Made by a program: the position numbers and the translations under genes. Below are positions 1-12,469 of a DNA stretch of 64,000 nt, piece by piece. Origin of the DNA: Flaccisagitta enflata (taxonomy: Eukaryota; Chaetognatha; Sagittoidea; Aphragmophora). Within the stretch, counting starts at the first letter, position 1. Each line of letters begins with the position of its first letter. The notes below the pieces were generated by a model. The model was not told the origin of the DNA. It searched no databases and saw only the letters and a list, made by a program, of their open reading frames with translations. Location: the NCBI GenBank assembly GCA_965153355.1, contig OZ231127.1, positions 19,964,001 through 20,028,000 of the forward strand. Reading direction: 5' to 3'.

Positions 1-144
1 AAGAAGAAAAAGAAAAGAAAAAGAAAAAGAAAAAAAAAAAGAAAAAAGAAGAAGGAGACGAGGAAGAAAAAGAAAAAGAAAAAGAAAAAGAAATCAAAAG
101 AAAAACAGAAAGAGGAGACGAGGAAAAGGAAGAAGAAGAGGAAA

Positions 145-175
<31 letters not shown>

Positions 176-289
176 AGAAGAAGAAGAAGAAGAAGAAGAA
201 GAAGAAGAAGAAGAAGAAGAAGAAGAAGAAGAAGAAGAAGAAGAAGAAGAAGAAGAAGACGAGGAAAAAGAAGAAAAAGAAGAAGAGAA
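1..289. repeat. (GAA)n / polypurine tract
   Basis: Almost pure purine on the plus strand: irregular A/G runs followed by a long uninterrupted AAG array at about 130-258. It runs off the left edge of the window. No gene is visible in it. Confidence 0.95.
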
Positions 290-455
290 ACAAATTCCAG
301 CGTTCATTGCCTTCTCATATTGTATGCGTTTGTGGAGTGGAAATGTGATGAAAGTAAATCTCAAGTGTGTGTATAACGGCCGAGGAAAAAACAAGGCCAA
401 GTTAAGGCCACTAAGTGCGCCTCGCTTGATTGAGAATTTGTGAATGAACGTTTTT

Positions 456-549
456 GATGAATGAATGAATGAATGAATGAATGAATGAATGAATGAATGA
501 ATGAATGAATGAATGAATGAATGAATGAATGAATGAATGAATGAATGAA
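456..549. repeat. (ATGA)n microsatellite
   Basis: About 23 uninterrupted ATGA units. Open frames across it (FIHSFIHS on the minus strand) are repeat translations only. Confidence 0.97.
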
Positions 550-833
550 AATGAATGTGGAAAGGCATGAAAGGTGATAGGAATGAACAAATACGTCTGA
601 ATCAGCCGTTTTGCACATTTCAAACGTTTGCGTGACCGACCGACCATCCAACCGACCAACCAACCAACCGACGGACATGACCTCTTATGAAAGTGCGAGG
701 ACGCACTTAAAAACAACTAAAAGATTGAAAGAGCGCGTCGATCTATTCATACTGTTTGAATTTGAAATTGAAGGGGACAAAATGATGCAAGTCGCGAAAT
801 GCGGTCGTCGAGAGGGCAGATAAGATTATCTAG

Positions 834-864
<31 letters not shown>

Positions 865-1364
865 CTAGATCTCAAATGTTGAGAGTTGTCGAGTGAATGT
901 AGATCAGGGCAGCAACCGAAATGAAGGTGCGCCCTGCTTTTTTTCTGGGGCCGTGTGTTTGTTTTCAATTAAACCCTCTTTTCGTTCTTATCTCTCTCTC
1001 GGATACACACGACTGAGGATATCGTTTGTTGAATATTCGTGCATGATATATGGCATTGCGAGAAGAAATATAGAGGCTACATAGTGTTATTTGTTCTATG
1101 AAACATTTCTTTGTTATTGAATGTTATAAAATAATATAGGGACTGAACATAACAGGATCTAATGGAAACTCGTCGATAACGAACCTGATGTATGTTTCAT
1201 ATCAAAATTGTATGCGACGAGCGCCAAAGAGTAAACGATGTGAATCATAAGTCTCACGCGGGGTCGCATTTACTCCCGTTTACGATATTTTTCCGGTCGG
1301 CGATAGCCGCCTTTATTGGTAATTATCATAATCAAACATATCTGTGCACATCTAACTTTGCATA
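550..1364. other. unique DNA with a (CA)n tract, no gene seen
   Basis: Contains a GACCGACC/AACCAACC-rich patch at about 634-676, similar in style to the middle of family S but without its ends, and a (CA)n tract at 834-861. The remaining open frames are short and show no recognisable domain. Confidence 0.6.
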
Positions 1365-3351
1365 CACTTTTTTTTTTATAAGCACGCTAATTTTTCGGCT
1401 GAGGCTGAGCGTGCTTAGCAAAATCTCGTTTTCAAGGCTGAAATGTGCTTAAATGCGTGCTTATCATTTATCAGTAAGTAATTTTCCTATTTAGACTAGA
1501 ACAGGGTACACAGTAGGGTATAGAAAACAGTAATGCAGAGTGTTGTAAGCACATTGAGTTAAGTTTAGTATAAGCACATTGAATTTAGTATGAAATACAG
1601 TAATGAATGTATTTTGTATGAAAAAATATACAGTATCATTCACTGATGTTGTCTTACTTTCATATATGGGATCAGACTAGTATCTTGATTTAATATAAAC
1701 AGTTTTTAGTTTTTAATGTTATTTAGTATCATGATATATTATTTTTTTTGTAGTCCTTGATACAGCAATAAATTTTTATTAACAATAGTATCTAAGCAAT
1801 AATATTCTTAAATATTGTTAGAAATTAAATTATTTCTATCACTATCAAAATCCTGAATATGCTGATAGATTGATATTATGGATAATTACAATTTCTATCA
1901 AAGTTTCTATTGGTTTTTGTAAAATTCCAACCAAAAATATCTAAAAATTAGCATATTTTTCCAAATTTACCAAAAAAATTTTTCTATTAAAATTGTGTCA
2001 ATGTTGGCAATGAGGAAAAAAGGGAAAGACAATAAAAACATAAAAACAAACAAATGAATTGTTGTACCTCAGCCGAGGCTTTGGACTCGCAGGAAAAAGG
2101 GTAAAATTACACATTACCCTAAATCCTGGCCGGTTTAGGCCCCATCACCGTTTCCCAAAGTACAACAAATACAAGCTAAAAACATAAGAATACAAGAAAT
2201 TGAAGAGTGGAGAGGTAGTAAAGAATCAGAAGTAGAAATGAAAGCATATTGAGGTGAAGAATGAAGAGGAAGAGGATCAAAAAGAAGAGTCCTGGTCAAA
2301 TAGGAGTGGTCAAAGCAAAACAGAGTCAAATGGACAGAGGTCTTTGATTAGAGAGGACAGAGGTCCTGAAATGAAAGTGAAAACTGAAAACAAAGGTTCT
2401 GAAATGAAATGGTTAAAATGAAACAATAGAACATTTGAACAAATCATGAAAATGAAAATGTATTTTATAAACAATACATATAAATTTTCATGAAAACATA
2501 GTATGATTAAAGAAACATGGAATACATAATCTACATAGTTTACATATTTACATAATTACAAAAATATATACAAATAAAGATAGTTTACATATTTATATAT
2601 TTACAAATATATTTACAAATAAAGATTAAAACTATGTGAATAGACTAATGATCCACATAGATGAAATATGAGCCTGCTATGTGAATAGACCAAGCCCAAA
2701 TTTCACCAAATTACCAAATTACAATGAATATAAATACACACAAATAAATACAAATATAGATGAAATATCAGCCTGCTATGTGAATAGACCAAGCCCAAAT
2801 TTCACCAAATTACAATGAAAATAAATACATACAAATAAATACAAATATAGATGAAATATGAGCCTGCTATGTGAATAGACCAAGCCCAATTTTCACCGAA
2901 TTACAATGAATATAAATACATACAAATAAATACAAATATAGATCACAGCTATGTGAATAGACCAATGATCTATATAGATGAAATATGAGCCTGCTATATG
3001 AATAGACCAAGCCCAAATTTCACCAAATTACAATAAAGATAAATACATACAAATAAATATGAATATAGATCACTGCTATGTGAATAGACCAATGATCTAT
3101 ATAGATGAAATATGAACCTGCTATGTGAATAGACCAAGCCCCAATTTCACCAAACAATACCAAAACTCACTAAACAGCTTAGATCTCAAATAAACTAGCT
3201 GGCTGAGAAGAAATAGAAGGAATATCTCTAGATATGTTAATAAACCACTTGTTAAAATCTAAAGGAGCGTGCTTAGCAATGTGCTTAAATTTTCCTAATA
3301 TCTGAGGCTGGGCGTGCTTATAAACGAGGTGCTTATATAAAAAGAAAAGTG
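1365..3351. mobile_element. TA-flanked inverted-repeat element, copy 1
   Basis: The ends are CACTTTTTTTTTTTATAAGCAC on the left and its approximate complement on the right, each next to a TA (1363-1364 and 3352-3353). That is the target signature of the Tc1/mariner superfamily. The subterminal region repeats TAAGCAC/GTGCTTA and AGCCTCAG several times in both orientations, as expected for transposase-binding sites. The interior is AT-rich with a tandem repeat at 2631-3160. No transposase frame is present, so it would be non-autonomous. A second, inverted copy lies at 3761-6891. Confidence 0.75.
2631..3160. repeat. tandem repeat inside element copy 1
   Basis: About five imperfect units of roughly 90-130 bp, each containing GCCTGCTATGTGAATAGACC and then TTTCACCAAATTACAATG and a run of ACAAATAAATACAAATA. 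It is found in copy 1 but is missing from copy 2. Confidence 0.85.
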
Positions 3352-3353
3352 TA

Positions 3354-3758
3354 GTAGCATTTTTAGCGTGACTTTAGCCTGGGCTCGCTAGATGTAGAAT
3401 TTTCGATGTTACCATAAATGTAACTATGAATCGTCTGGATTAATATAATCCTGCGACAACTCTTCACGATGCCCGAGGACGCACGTGCACTACGTAATCG
3501 TATCTTGACCTCGCCATTCTTATTTGAATTAACCACACAAGATTCTTCTATTACTTTGTCACGTTAGCAAGAGTGTCCTCGGGTCTCCGCATTGAGGACA
3601 AAATCGTGCCACCTTACATCATTTAATACTTTGGTCTCGCGACCATTGCTCCTGGATTACGATTCTTGTTGGTTGTAACCCAGAGCACACACCTGGAATC
3701 CTGTCCTCCTCTTAATCCTTCATTCACCTTCCTTGCCTCGATCCTATTCATATCTCGA
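3354..3758. other. unique spacer between the two element copies
   Basis: About 400 bp of moderate GC sequence separating the two oppositely oriented copies. No open frame, RNA gene or repeat was recognised. Confidence 0.5.
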
Positions 3759-5160
3759 TACACTCTTTTTTTTTTATAAGCACCTCGTTTATAAGCACGC
3801 CCAGCCTCAGATATTGGGAAAATTTAAGCACATTGCTAAGCACGCTCCAGGCTGAGATTTTCAATTTGAAAAAAAAATTTTGGTAAATTTAGAAAAATAT
3901 ACTAATTTTTAGATATTTTTGATTGGAATTTTACAAAAACCAATAGAAAATTTGATAGAAATTATAATTATCTATAATATCAATCTATCAGTATATTCAG
4001 GATTTTGATACTAATAGAAATTATTTAATCTTTAATGATATTTAAGAATATTATTGCTTAGATAAGAATTTATTGCTACATCAAGGACCACCAAAAAAGA
4101 AATAATATATCATGATACTAAATAACATAAAAAATCTAAAAACTACTTATATTAAATCAAGATACTAGTCTCATCCTATATATAAACTTAAGACAACATC
4201 AATGAATGATACTGTATATTTTTTCATACAAAATACCTTCAATACTGTATTTTATACTATACTTAATTCTATACTATACCACCGTGTTGCCTAGCTGTGA
4301 TAGGTAGGAAAAAATGACACAGCATAGCGACATATTCTGGGGTGTCATATACACCTAGACTGATATTCCCCTGCATGAGACTAAAAATTCTGTTGGGATT
4401 TTTCCAAGAAAACGCCGTAAAATGCCGTAATTTCCCAAAAATTGACATTTTTGAGCGTTTTTCAGCCAATACTCGCTCAAAAACTGCGGCTCTGGTCAGC
4501 AAATGGTCTGACAATTACAATTTAGCACTGAGACACGTTCATGCAAAAATCTAAGTCAAGCGGAAATCATTTAGTATCATTTTACGCCGTAAAACGCTGT
4601 TAAAATGGCAATTTTAAGTGTTTCTTGAGTGTTATTCTTTCAAATAGCTGGAAATGACTTGAGAACTGACAGAAAAAGGGTATCAGGGCCTAAAACAAAC
4701 ATATATCAAACTTTCGTAATATAATGTCAGGATTTGGTGACATATAATGCCGTAAAGCGCCGTTAAGTACTGTTAAAATGGCATTTTTGGGGTAATAATT
4801 GCTCATACAATTGCTCCACTTGTCAGAAACAAACAAACTAGGATAATTTGAAACTGAGACACATTCTATTCAATTTGTCATCATTTGGCATAGTTTCATG
4901 CCCAAAAAATGCCGTTAAAATGCCGTCAAAATAGTATTTTTGACAATTTTTGGGTGACACCCTCTCATATAGCACGCATAAACACAAAATGTGCCAGAAA
5001 ATGGAAAGTTAGATGCAGACCCGCTGATTTTGTTTTCCTTCCGAACAGCAGAAACTCCTCCCAAAATCTTCCGACTGGCTATCTATCAATATACCTACCC
5101 ATTTACTTGTCTGTCTTTCTATATATTCATCTATTGATTAATCTATCTAGCTATTTCTTT

Positions 5161-5165
5161 ATCTG

Positions 5166-5234
<69 letters not shown>
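5161..5234. repeat. (TATC)n microsatellite
   Basis: Regular TATC units inside the foldback element, close to its centre of symmetry. Confidence 0.95.
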
Positions 5235-5394
5235 GCATCTATCCATCCATCTTTCTATAAATCATTCAATTAATCTTTGTATCCCTGTCTTATCTGCTTA
5301 TCTGTTGATCCTATCCATCACAAACTAAAATCTAAAAGAATTCATCTGACAGAAGCAATTCTTTTTTTTTTTTTTCTTTTTTTTTTCCTTCTTT

Positions 5395-5490
5395 CTTTCT
5401 TCTTGGCTTCTGGAACCTTCCGAATGGCCGTCAACTCTTCCGAGCAGCGGCGCTGCGCGCTGCTGCACAATCAGCGCCTCTGGTTAGATG
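5395..5490 (+). other. GC-rich exon-like segment with a second copy at 46800
   Basis: A T-rich tract (5360-5403) leads into a GC-rich stretch reading SSEQRRCALLHNQRLW on the plus strand. A diverged copy on the minus strand at 46800-46872 reads SAEKRRCSLLQNQEAW, and it too lies downstream of a long pyrimidine tract. Several of the differences fall at third codon positions or are conservative. It may be a duplicated exon, or part of a repeat that happens to be open. The protein is not recognised. Confidence 0.4.
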
Positions 5491-6893
5491 TACTGACATC
5501 AAAGATTCAAAACAATGAGTTGATATAAAATCATATCCTTATGCCGTAAATAACCATTAAGTGCCGCTTATTGACATTTTTTGCAGCTTCTAGGTTGTGT
5601 GTGTGTGTGAGTGTGTATGTGCCTGTGTGTATGTGTGTTACTGCATCATTGTGTAAATGTATGAAAGTGCGCTTGCATGGACGCACTAACATGCATGTTT
5701 TCCAGAGCATCATTGTGTGTATAAACATGCATGCGTGTCTATGCCTGCGTGTGTGCGTGTGTGTGTGTGTGTGTGCATTTGTGAGTGTGTGTATAGAAAT
5801 GCAAGGATGCATCTAATAACCGCCAAATAAAATACTTTGCCATTTTACGGCAGTTTATGGTCATTTTAGTAGTTTACGGTCTTTTACGGCATGTAAATGT
5901 GAAGTTATCATAACACTTTGTGTTGAAGCCTTCATCTAAATGTATCTCAGGATCTACCATCCTTTTTCGGGCATTTTAGAAGAAATGCCACACAATATAA
6001 TGAAATAACACCCAAAACTCAGTAAAAAAAACTGTTTGTCATTTTTACAGCATTTTTTACAGCATGAAATGGTGCTGAATGATGAGGGTTTGCTTTGAGT
6101 TTTTCTAAGAGTGTCTCTCGTTGCCACAAATACTAAGTTTTATCAGGTTAATCATTGTTGAGCCAGTATTACTCAAAAGAGTGCCAATTATGCCATTTTT
6201 ATGGCATTTTACAGCATTTGATGGCATTTTCCAGCTTTGCAATGTGGCAAAATACAACAATATTTTATGGAACTTGAGCATATGTGCGTTTTAGGCCTCA
6301 ATACCCATTTCCTGACAGTTTTTAAGACCATATCTTATTATATGGAAGAGCAACACTTAAAATCAGTCAAAAATGTCATTTTAACGGCATTTAACAGCGT
6401 AAAATGATACCATATGATGTCTGCATGACTTGAATTTTTGCATGAATGTGTCTTAGTGCTAAATTGTAATTGTCAGACCATTTGCTGACCAGAGCCGCTG
6501 TTTTTGAGCTCTTTTTGGCTGAAAAACGCTCAAAAATGTCAATTTTACGGGAAATTACAGCATTTTACGGCGTTTTCTCCAAAAAATCCCAACAGAATTT
6601 TTAGTCTCATGCAGGGGAATATCAGTCTAGGTGTATATAACACCCCAAAATAGGTCGCTTTGCTGTGTCATTTTTTCCTAGTTATCACAGCTAGGCAACA
6701 CGGTGATACAACACTTTGCATAACTGTTTTCTATACCCTACTTTGTACTTTGTTCAAGGCTGAATAGGATAATTACTTACTGATAAATGATAAGCACGCA
6801 TTTAAGCACATTTCAGCCTTAAAAATGAGATTTTGCTAAGCACGCTCAGCCTCAGCCAAAAACTTAGCGTGCTTATAAAAAAAAAAGAGTGTA

Positions 6894-7496
6894 CTGTAAA
6901 GGGACTAGAGAGTGAATGCGAAGTGCTCCGAGCGTTGCCCCACCGAGGATAAATCAATAAACCACGCCTTTTTGGTCTGGAGCTCACACTTTTTGCACCC
7001 CTTGGTTAGGTTAAGCGTGGCAACGAAATGTGACGACCCATTAGATTTTCCAGATTTTATCATTTCAGTCTTTTTGATGGGTGGTCGGTTTGATAATCCT
7101 TCGATTGATCCAGCCTCCATTGGTTTGATTCTTTTCTTCATTCGTTGGTTGGCCAGTCCGTCAGTCGGTTGCTCATTCTGTCTGCTTTCCTCTTAGACTT
7201 TTTGTCGGCGTGTGCGCTGTTTTTGCTTACTGGGCCTTATCTGATAGGTGGTCCAAAGGAGGACAGCGGGGTCTTTTTCTCTCTAAGCTAGTGCAAAACT
7301 ATTCCAAATTCTAAAACAGAACAGATATCTTGCCCAATTTTGTTGTTGTCACCCCCTTGCCCGTCTCTCCTCATTATTCCCCCTATCTTCCTTTCACATC
7401 TGCGTCAGTCCCCTTCCCAGGCTCTCACTTTCAAGTTTCTTTGCGAGTTTCATCCTGATTCTGCCGTATTATGCACACTTTTTGCATTGGTCCTTC
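6894..7496. other. unique DNA, no gene seen
   Basis: Contains short open frames on both strands but no domain, splice pattern or repeat that I can support. Confidence 0.5.
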
Positions 7497-7506
7497 TTTC
7501 TTTCTT

Positions 7507-7547
<41 letters not shown>

Positions 7548-7548
7548 G

Positions 7549-7592
<44 letters not shown>

Positions 7593-7617
7593 TTTCTCTG
7601 TCTGTCTATGTTATGTT

Positions 7618-7710
<93 letters not shown>
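7497..7710. repeat. compound (CTGT)n (TTTC)n (CT)n microsatellite
   Basis: Three adjoining pyrimidine-only arrays: CTGT at about 7503-7546, TTTC to about 7593, and CT at 7618-7709. The long LSLSLS / ERERER frames are artefacts of these repeats. Confidence 0.97.
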
Positions 7711-7711
<1 letters not shown>

Positions 7712-8548
7712 AATCCTTCAATCCTCTCCTGCGTTAGTATCTCAAGCGTCGTTTGAACTCGTGAAATTTGATGTTGAGGCGTCGAGGCGCAAGAATTAAA
7801 AGAGTTGATAATCCTCAAAATCAGTGATATTAAGTCAGTGAGTCACTCAGGGTGGCGGAAGGGAAGAAGCGTTGCTGATGGAGGTAAGGGGAAGAAGGGG
7901 GGAAGAGGGCAGGGGTCGATTACTCCAAAACAATTTATACCTTTTTATACTGTGCTATGATTATCTTAATGATCTTGGTTTTTGCACCAATTAGTTTCGT
8001 ACCGCGCTGTATAGCTAAAACTGTAAACTCCATCCAATGGATGTGCTTTCTTAATGCACCGTCACAGAGCACATGATAAGAAATTATGAGTTTCAATTTT
8101 GAAAGTTTATAACTAACTAAACATACAAGTAGACACTTCTTTGTTGCCCTCCTTCACGCCATCGTTTCGTAATCGATAGGCAGTAATCGGTTTGGCTACA
8201 TCGAATAGCGATGTCGCAATGTACTTTTTCGTTTCCCTAAAACAATAGTCAATACGGAGTTAATAAAGAAATCACGATGATGACCGTTTTCTATTAGCTG
8301 AAAAATTCATTCTTATTCTGTCATTTCATCTCAAAGTAACATTGTTCAATGGTAAAGCAAAATTCCTCATGATCTTTGGTTGCTAAAGAAACTAAAAACA
8401 CTTGTCATGGAGGATCATGTATTTCACAGAAATCATTTACAAAACAATCACAAGAGCAGAAATGTTGTAACAGATGTCTGTAACAAAATTGCGCGGTTTA
8501 CAAGATACAGGAAATTGTTTGTAATGTTTTGGACAAACTAAAGCCTCA
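7711..8548. other. unique AT-rich DNA, no gene seen
   Basis: No open frame of note and no repeat recognised. Confidence 0.5.
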
Positions 8549-8838
8549 TAACAGATCTCACATAATTAGGCGGAAAAGTAAAATGATCAATAGGGATAGT
8601 AAAAATGCCCTCAGTATGATGAAATTTGACATGAAGATAGCTAAGACCTAGTATTTTGACGTAGCAAAGGGATGTTGGCAGCTTTCCTGCATGTAGGGCG
8701 AGAGGGATGGTATTTTACCGAAAGTGAGTGTCAGATTATTGCTGATTTTGACGAGAGAAATGTAGCAAAGTGGAAGACGTTTACAGTTGGTCATTTTAAA
8801 AAGGTGGAATGATAAAAAAATTGATTTATCGTTTAATA

Positions 8839-9429
8839 CTATCTAGGAAATAGAAATCTTCCCACCTATGAATTCATGTCATTTATCTACATGATCACGT
8901 ATATCTGTTGATTGCAAATGGATCAATGATAGATGTAGGCTCCCCCTGACTCAATTATCACCGCCAATGGCCGGTTCAGCAATTTGTAAAGTATCAGGAG
9001 GTACTTTGGAGTGATGGCTTCCAGCCTTTTTCCATGAAACAAATTTTTTCCTCCTTTTTATCTTTGAGTGATCATAACTTTTAAACGGCTGGACTGAATT
9101 TGTTGCGCAAAAAAGGAAAAAGATGCCCCTTGAAAAACTCTTCATTTTGGCCACCAATTTTTTGTCAATTGATCAAAAAACAACGGAGATATTTAACTTT
9201 GAATGGATAAGACTTACTGTAAAAAATTCAAATTAAGAAATCTTCAAATGGAATGATTTCATTCAAATTAAGATAACTTCTAAACCCAATGAGATAGCAG
9301 GATGCGGTTTGTGTAGATGGCTTGCAAATTCGAAGAGCTTCATTTTAGTCACCAATTTTTTCTTAGTCAGATGATTTTCACAAGAGTTATAGACTGAAAC
9401 GTGCGGGAAGATTTCTATTTCCTAGATAG
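8839..9429. mobile_element. inner TA-flanked element (about 590 bp)
   Basis: The ends CTATCTAGGAAATAGAAATC and complementary GATTTCTATTTCCTAGATAG are perfectly inverted over about 25 bp and flanked by TA (8837-8838 and 9430-9431). The interior repeats a theme of short AT-rich sentences (for example CACCAATTTTTT twice) but has no coding frame. Confidence 0.75.
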
Positions 9430-9676
9430 TACAGTTGGTGGATGCAGGAGAGTCAGTCACGCCAAAAGAAAGCCGCCTAAGTTGACAATAGCTAAGAAAT
9501 TGAAGGGGAAGTCGAGCATCAACAAGAAGAAAAGCGTGTCAATCCCGAATTTGGTGTCCTTTCACTTATCAGCATATTTACGTTTATTAGGGGATAGCCG
9601 TTTAATTTTTTTGGGCATTTTTTGCATCATGTTGATAATGTAAACATATATCGGGATATATATCGCCTGGATTGAC

Positions 9677-9771
9677 TAAAGGGGTTGTCGCATTGGGCGT
9701 ATTATCTAGATATTATCGAGATATTCCCTATATAATATCTCGATAATTTTCCCAATGCGACAACCCCTTAT
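9677..9771. mobile_element. small palindromic MITE
   Basis: AAGGGGTTGTCGCATTGGG is repeated inverted at the other end, and the middle is itself palindromic (TATTATCGAGATATT with its complement). The whole unit could fold into one hairpin. A TA-like flank is present but imperfect. Confidence 0.65.
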
Positions 9772-9839
9772 ATCTCCATTTTTACCGCTCTTATCAACGA
9801 GCTTTCATCTCTTTCCGCCTAATTTTGTGAGACCTGTTA

Positions 9840-10339
9840 GTACATCTTACAGCATCATGCAAATGAGGACATAAAAGAGGGCTGCCTAGCCGAAGAGGCA
9901 CATTTTTTGAAAAAAAAAGGGCGAGGGCCTTGAAATCAGTCCCTCCGCATTGGGTAGGTGGAAGGGGAGGAAATGTCTAACTTTTGCTGTAAAGCATCCT
10001 ATTGTGAGGCCCAAAACTTACATGTTTACAATACTTAAAAGAAATTGACGTATTGTAGTGGTGATGCTTACCTTTCCACTAAAAAAATGAGTGCCGCGCC
10101 TCATTTATTTCTTTCAGCCCCGGACACGCGACTCTACTCCTTACTGTGCCGGTCTGTCCTTCAGTTGGTCGGTCCGTCTGTCTATTAAATTGCCAATGTT
10201 TTTGTCTTTTCATGGGGTTGCAAGTCAGTTTGAGTTGTGTTTGTGTGTGAGGGTGACTTTCTTTGTGGTACTACCCCTACCCAACTGTCCGATACTGCTG
10301 CCCTTTGTAGGGCATATTTAATCTACATGTGGGTTGCTT
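9840..10339. other. unique DNA, no gene seen
   Basis: A patch at about 10115-10190 (GGACACGCGACTCTACTCC, then GGTCGGTCCGTCTG) resembles one end of family S and is probably a decayed copy. The rest is unassigned. Confidence 0.5.
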
Positions 10340-11675
10340 CTACAAATGAGTCCTCTTGTGACTTCTTAGAGAAGTTGTACATTTGAAGCGCTTGTCGCAC
10401 TGCAAGCATTCATAAGGCCTCTCCTCCGTATGGGTGACTTGATGCTTCTTTAGGGAATCTTTGTTGTAAGTTGCATAATCACACTTTTGACATTGGAATT
10501 GTTTTGGATCAACGTGAATTCTTTCGTGTCTTTTCATATTAAAGTAAATCGTTTTTTGCAAAATTTACATTCAAATTGTTTCTCATCCAAGTGACTGTAT
10601 CTATGTTTCACTAGGTCGGAACTTACTCTAAACTTGGCGTCGCACTGCGAACAACTATATGGTTTTCCCCCGTGTGAATCCTTTGATGTCGCTTTAGATA
10701 ATCTTCGCCGTTAAATTTTATCTTGCAGATGTCGCATATAAACGGTTGATCTCCGGTATGGACGCGCTCATGAGCATCGCGTCTTTTTGTCTCGGCAAAA
10801 TTCCGGGGGCAAAAATTACATTCAAAGACGTCGACCGGTAATTTTCGTCGTTGGTGAGATTTTTTATGCGTTGTAATAGCATCTCTTAACTTGCAGGGGC
10901 GAGAACATTCGTCGCATTCAAAGACTTTTGTGATCACGTGAACGCGTTTCACGTGTTTTTTTAGATCGACTTCGACTTTAAAAGTCTTGATACATAATTG
11001 GCATCCGAAATTTCTGACGTCGGAGACGTTGCTATGCACGCGCCGGAAATGCGTGTCAAGATTTCCTTTTTCTTTGCAACTGTAACTGCACTGTAAGCAT
11101 TGAAACGACTTTACGTCTGAATGAGTGCGTTTTACGTGACGAGAAAGTCCCCACTTGTCCGTGTAACTCGCCGGACATAATTCACAACAGAACGCCCTCT
11201 CGCCCGTGTGTTTTTTCGCGTGGAAATTCCGATCCGAGACGGTTTTGAATGAGATACTGCAAAATTTACACGAATAAGGTTTTTCTTCGGAATGTCTTTG
11301 CTTGTGACGCGTCAAAGATGAGACGAGCTCGCAGCGGTAGTCGCATTCGTCGCAAAAATGTGACTTTTTACCCGAATGTTTTTGTTGTCTGTGGCGGTTT
11401 AAAGCGCTCTTCGTTGCGCTTCGATACGCACACGCGTCACATGAATATGGTTTTTGGCCAGTGTGAATCCTCACGTGCTTCGTCAAGTTACCACTGTGTT
11501 TAGTTGTGTAGTCACAAACCCGGCACTGAAACAACTCGGCGTCAAGATCCGTCTTTAAGTGAACTGTCCGCTCCTTCTTAACGACACTGTGCTTGGTTTT
11601 TGAGTGGCAAACTTGGCCCTGAATCAGTTTGTTGTTAATAACTGCTTCCGTTTTAACTTGAGTTTTCGATGACAT
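10340..11675 (-). CDS. C2H2 zinc-finger protein, 14 fingers, frame broken twice
   Basis: Runs of C-x2-C-x12-H-x3/4-H fingers joined by TGxKPY-like linkers (for example HTGQKPYSC, HTGERAFCC). Such tandem fingers are the DNA-binding type and the protein is presumably nuclear. Ten intact fingers lie between about 11530 and 10690. A one-base loss in a T run at about 10673 then shifts the frame, since restoring it continues straight into finger 11 (YSCSQCDAKF). A second disruption near 10540-10550 leaves finger 12 about 7 bases short, after which fingers 13 and 14 are intact to a TAG at 10340. I chose the ATG at 11675 (MSSKTQVK). The upstream ATG at 11786 precedes a lysine run from poly-A and a TTCTTCTATTTCAG that looks like a splice acceptor. 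Either a young pseudogene or assembly errors. Confidence 0.8.
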
Positions 11676-12235
<560 letters not shown>

Positions 12236-12469
12236 GTTTGTATTTGTGTGTCCCTGCTTATTTATTATATTACCGACCAAGTTGAACAGTAGTACTTCTC
12301 TCTTGTGTTGGAGACGCATTCAGGCACTAAAATTTCCCGGCATGATCAAATCCAAAAGGCTGAAAAATCAATGAACCATCAATAAATAATAGTTCTGAGT
12401 CAGTAAGTCGGTACTAAAGTGGCAATTGATGTAATCCTTCCTTTTTTTTCCTTCCCGTGTATAAAATGA

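Larger units (their letters stand above)
4280..6705. mobile_element. 2.4 kb foldback element with 4-bp target duplication
   Basis: Long inverted arms begin CACCGTGTTGCCTAGCTGTG on the left and end with its complement on the right. The arms stay similar for several hundred bases (4280-4800 against about 6360-6705). ATAC flanks both sides (4276-4279 and 6706-6709). The arms are full of TGCCGTAAAA / CGGCATTTTA motifs in both directions. The centre holds TATC and GT microsatellites and a GC-rich exon-like segment (5395-5490). No transposase was recognised. Confidence 0.75.
3761..6891. mobile_element. TA-flanked inverted-repeat element, copy 2 (interrupted)
   Basis: Begins CACTCTTTTTTTTTTATAAGCAC after TA (3759-3760) and ends with the complementary AAAAGAGTG before TA (6892-6893). 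The left end matches the right end of copy 1, and 3865-4275 is the reverse complement of about 1560-2000, so this is the same family inverted. It lacks the tandem-repeat middle of copy 1 and is split by the foldback element at 4280-6705. Without that insert it is about 0.7 kb. No coding capacity. Confidence 0.75.
8551..9837. mobile_element. outer TA-flanked element with 26-bp inverted ends
   Basis: The left end ACAGATCTCACATAATTAGG and the complement of the right end (ACAGGTCTCACAAAATTAGG) match over about 26 bp with two differences. TA lies outside each end (8549-8550 and 9838-9839). It contains two further inverted-repeat elements (8839-9429 and about 9677-9771). An 80-codon open frame near 9401-9643 is lysine-rich and matches nothing I know. 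Probably a non-autonomous Tc1/mariner-type element. Confidence 0.65.

Noticed and set aside
10091-10321. 76-codon plus-strand frame
   Set aside because: Overlaps a decayed family S end and has no recognisable domain.
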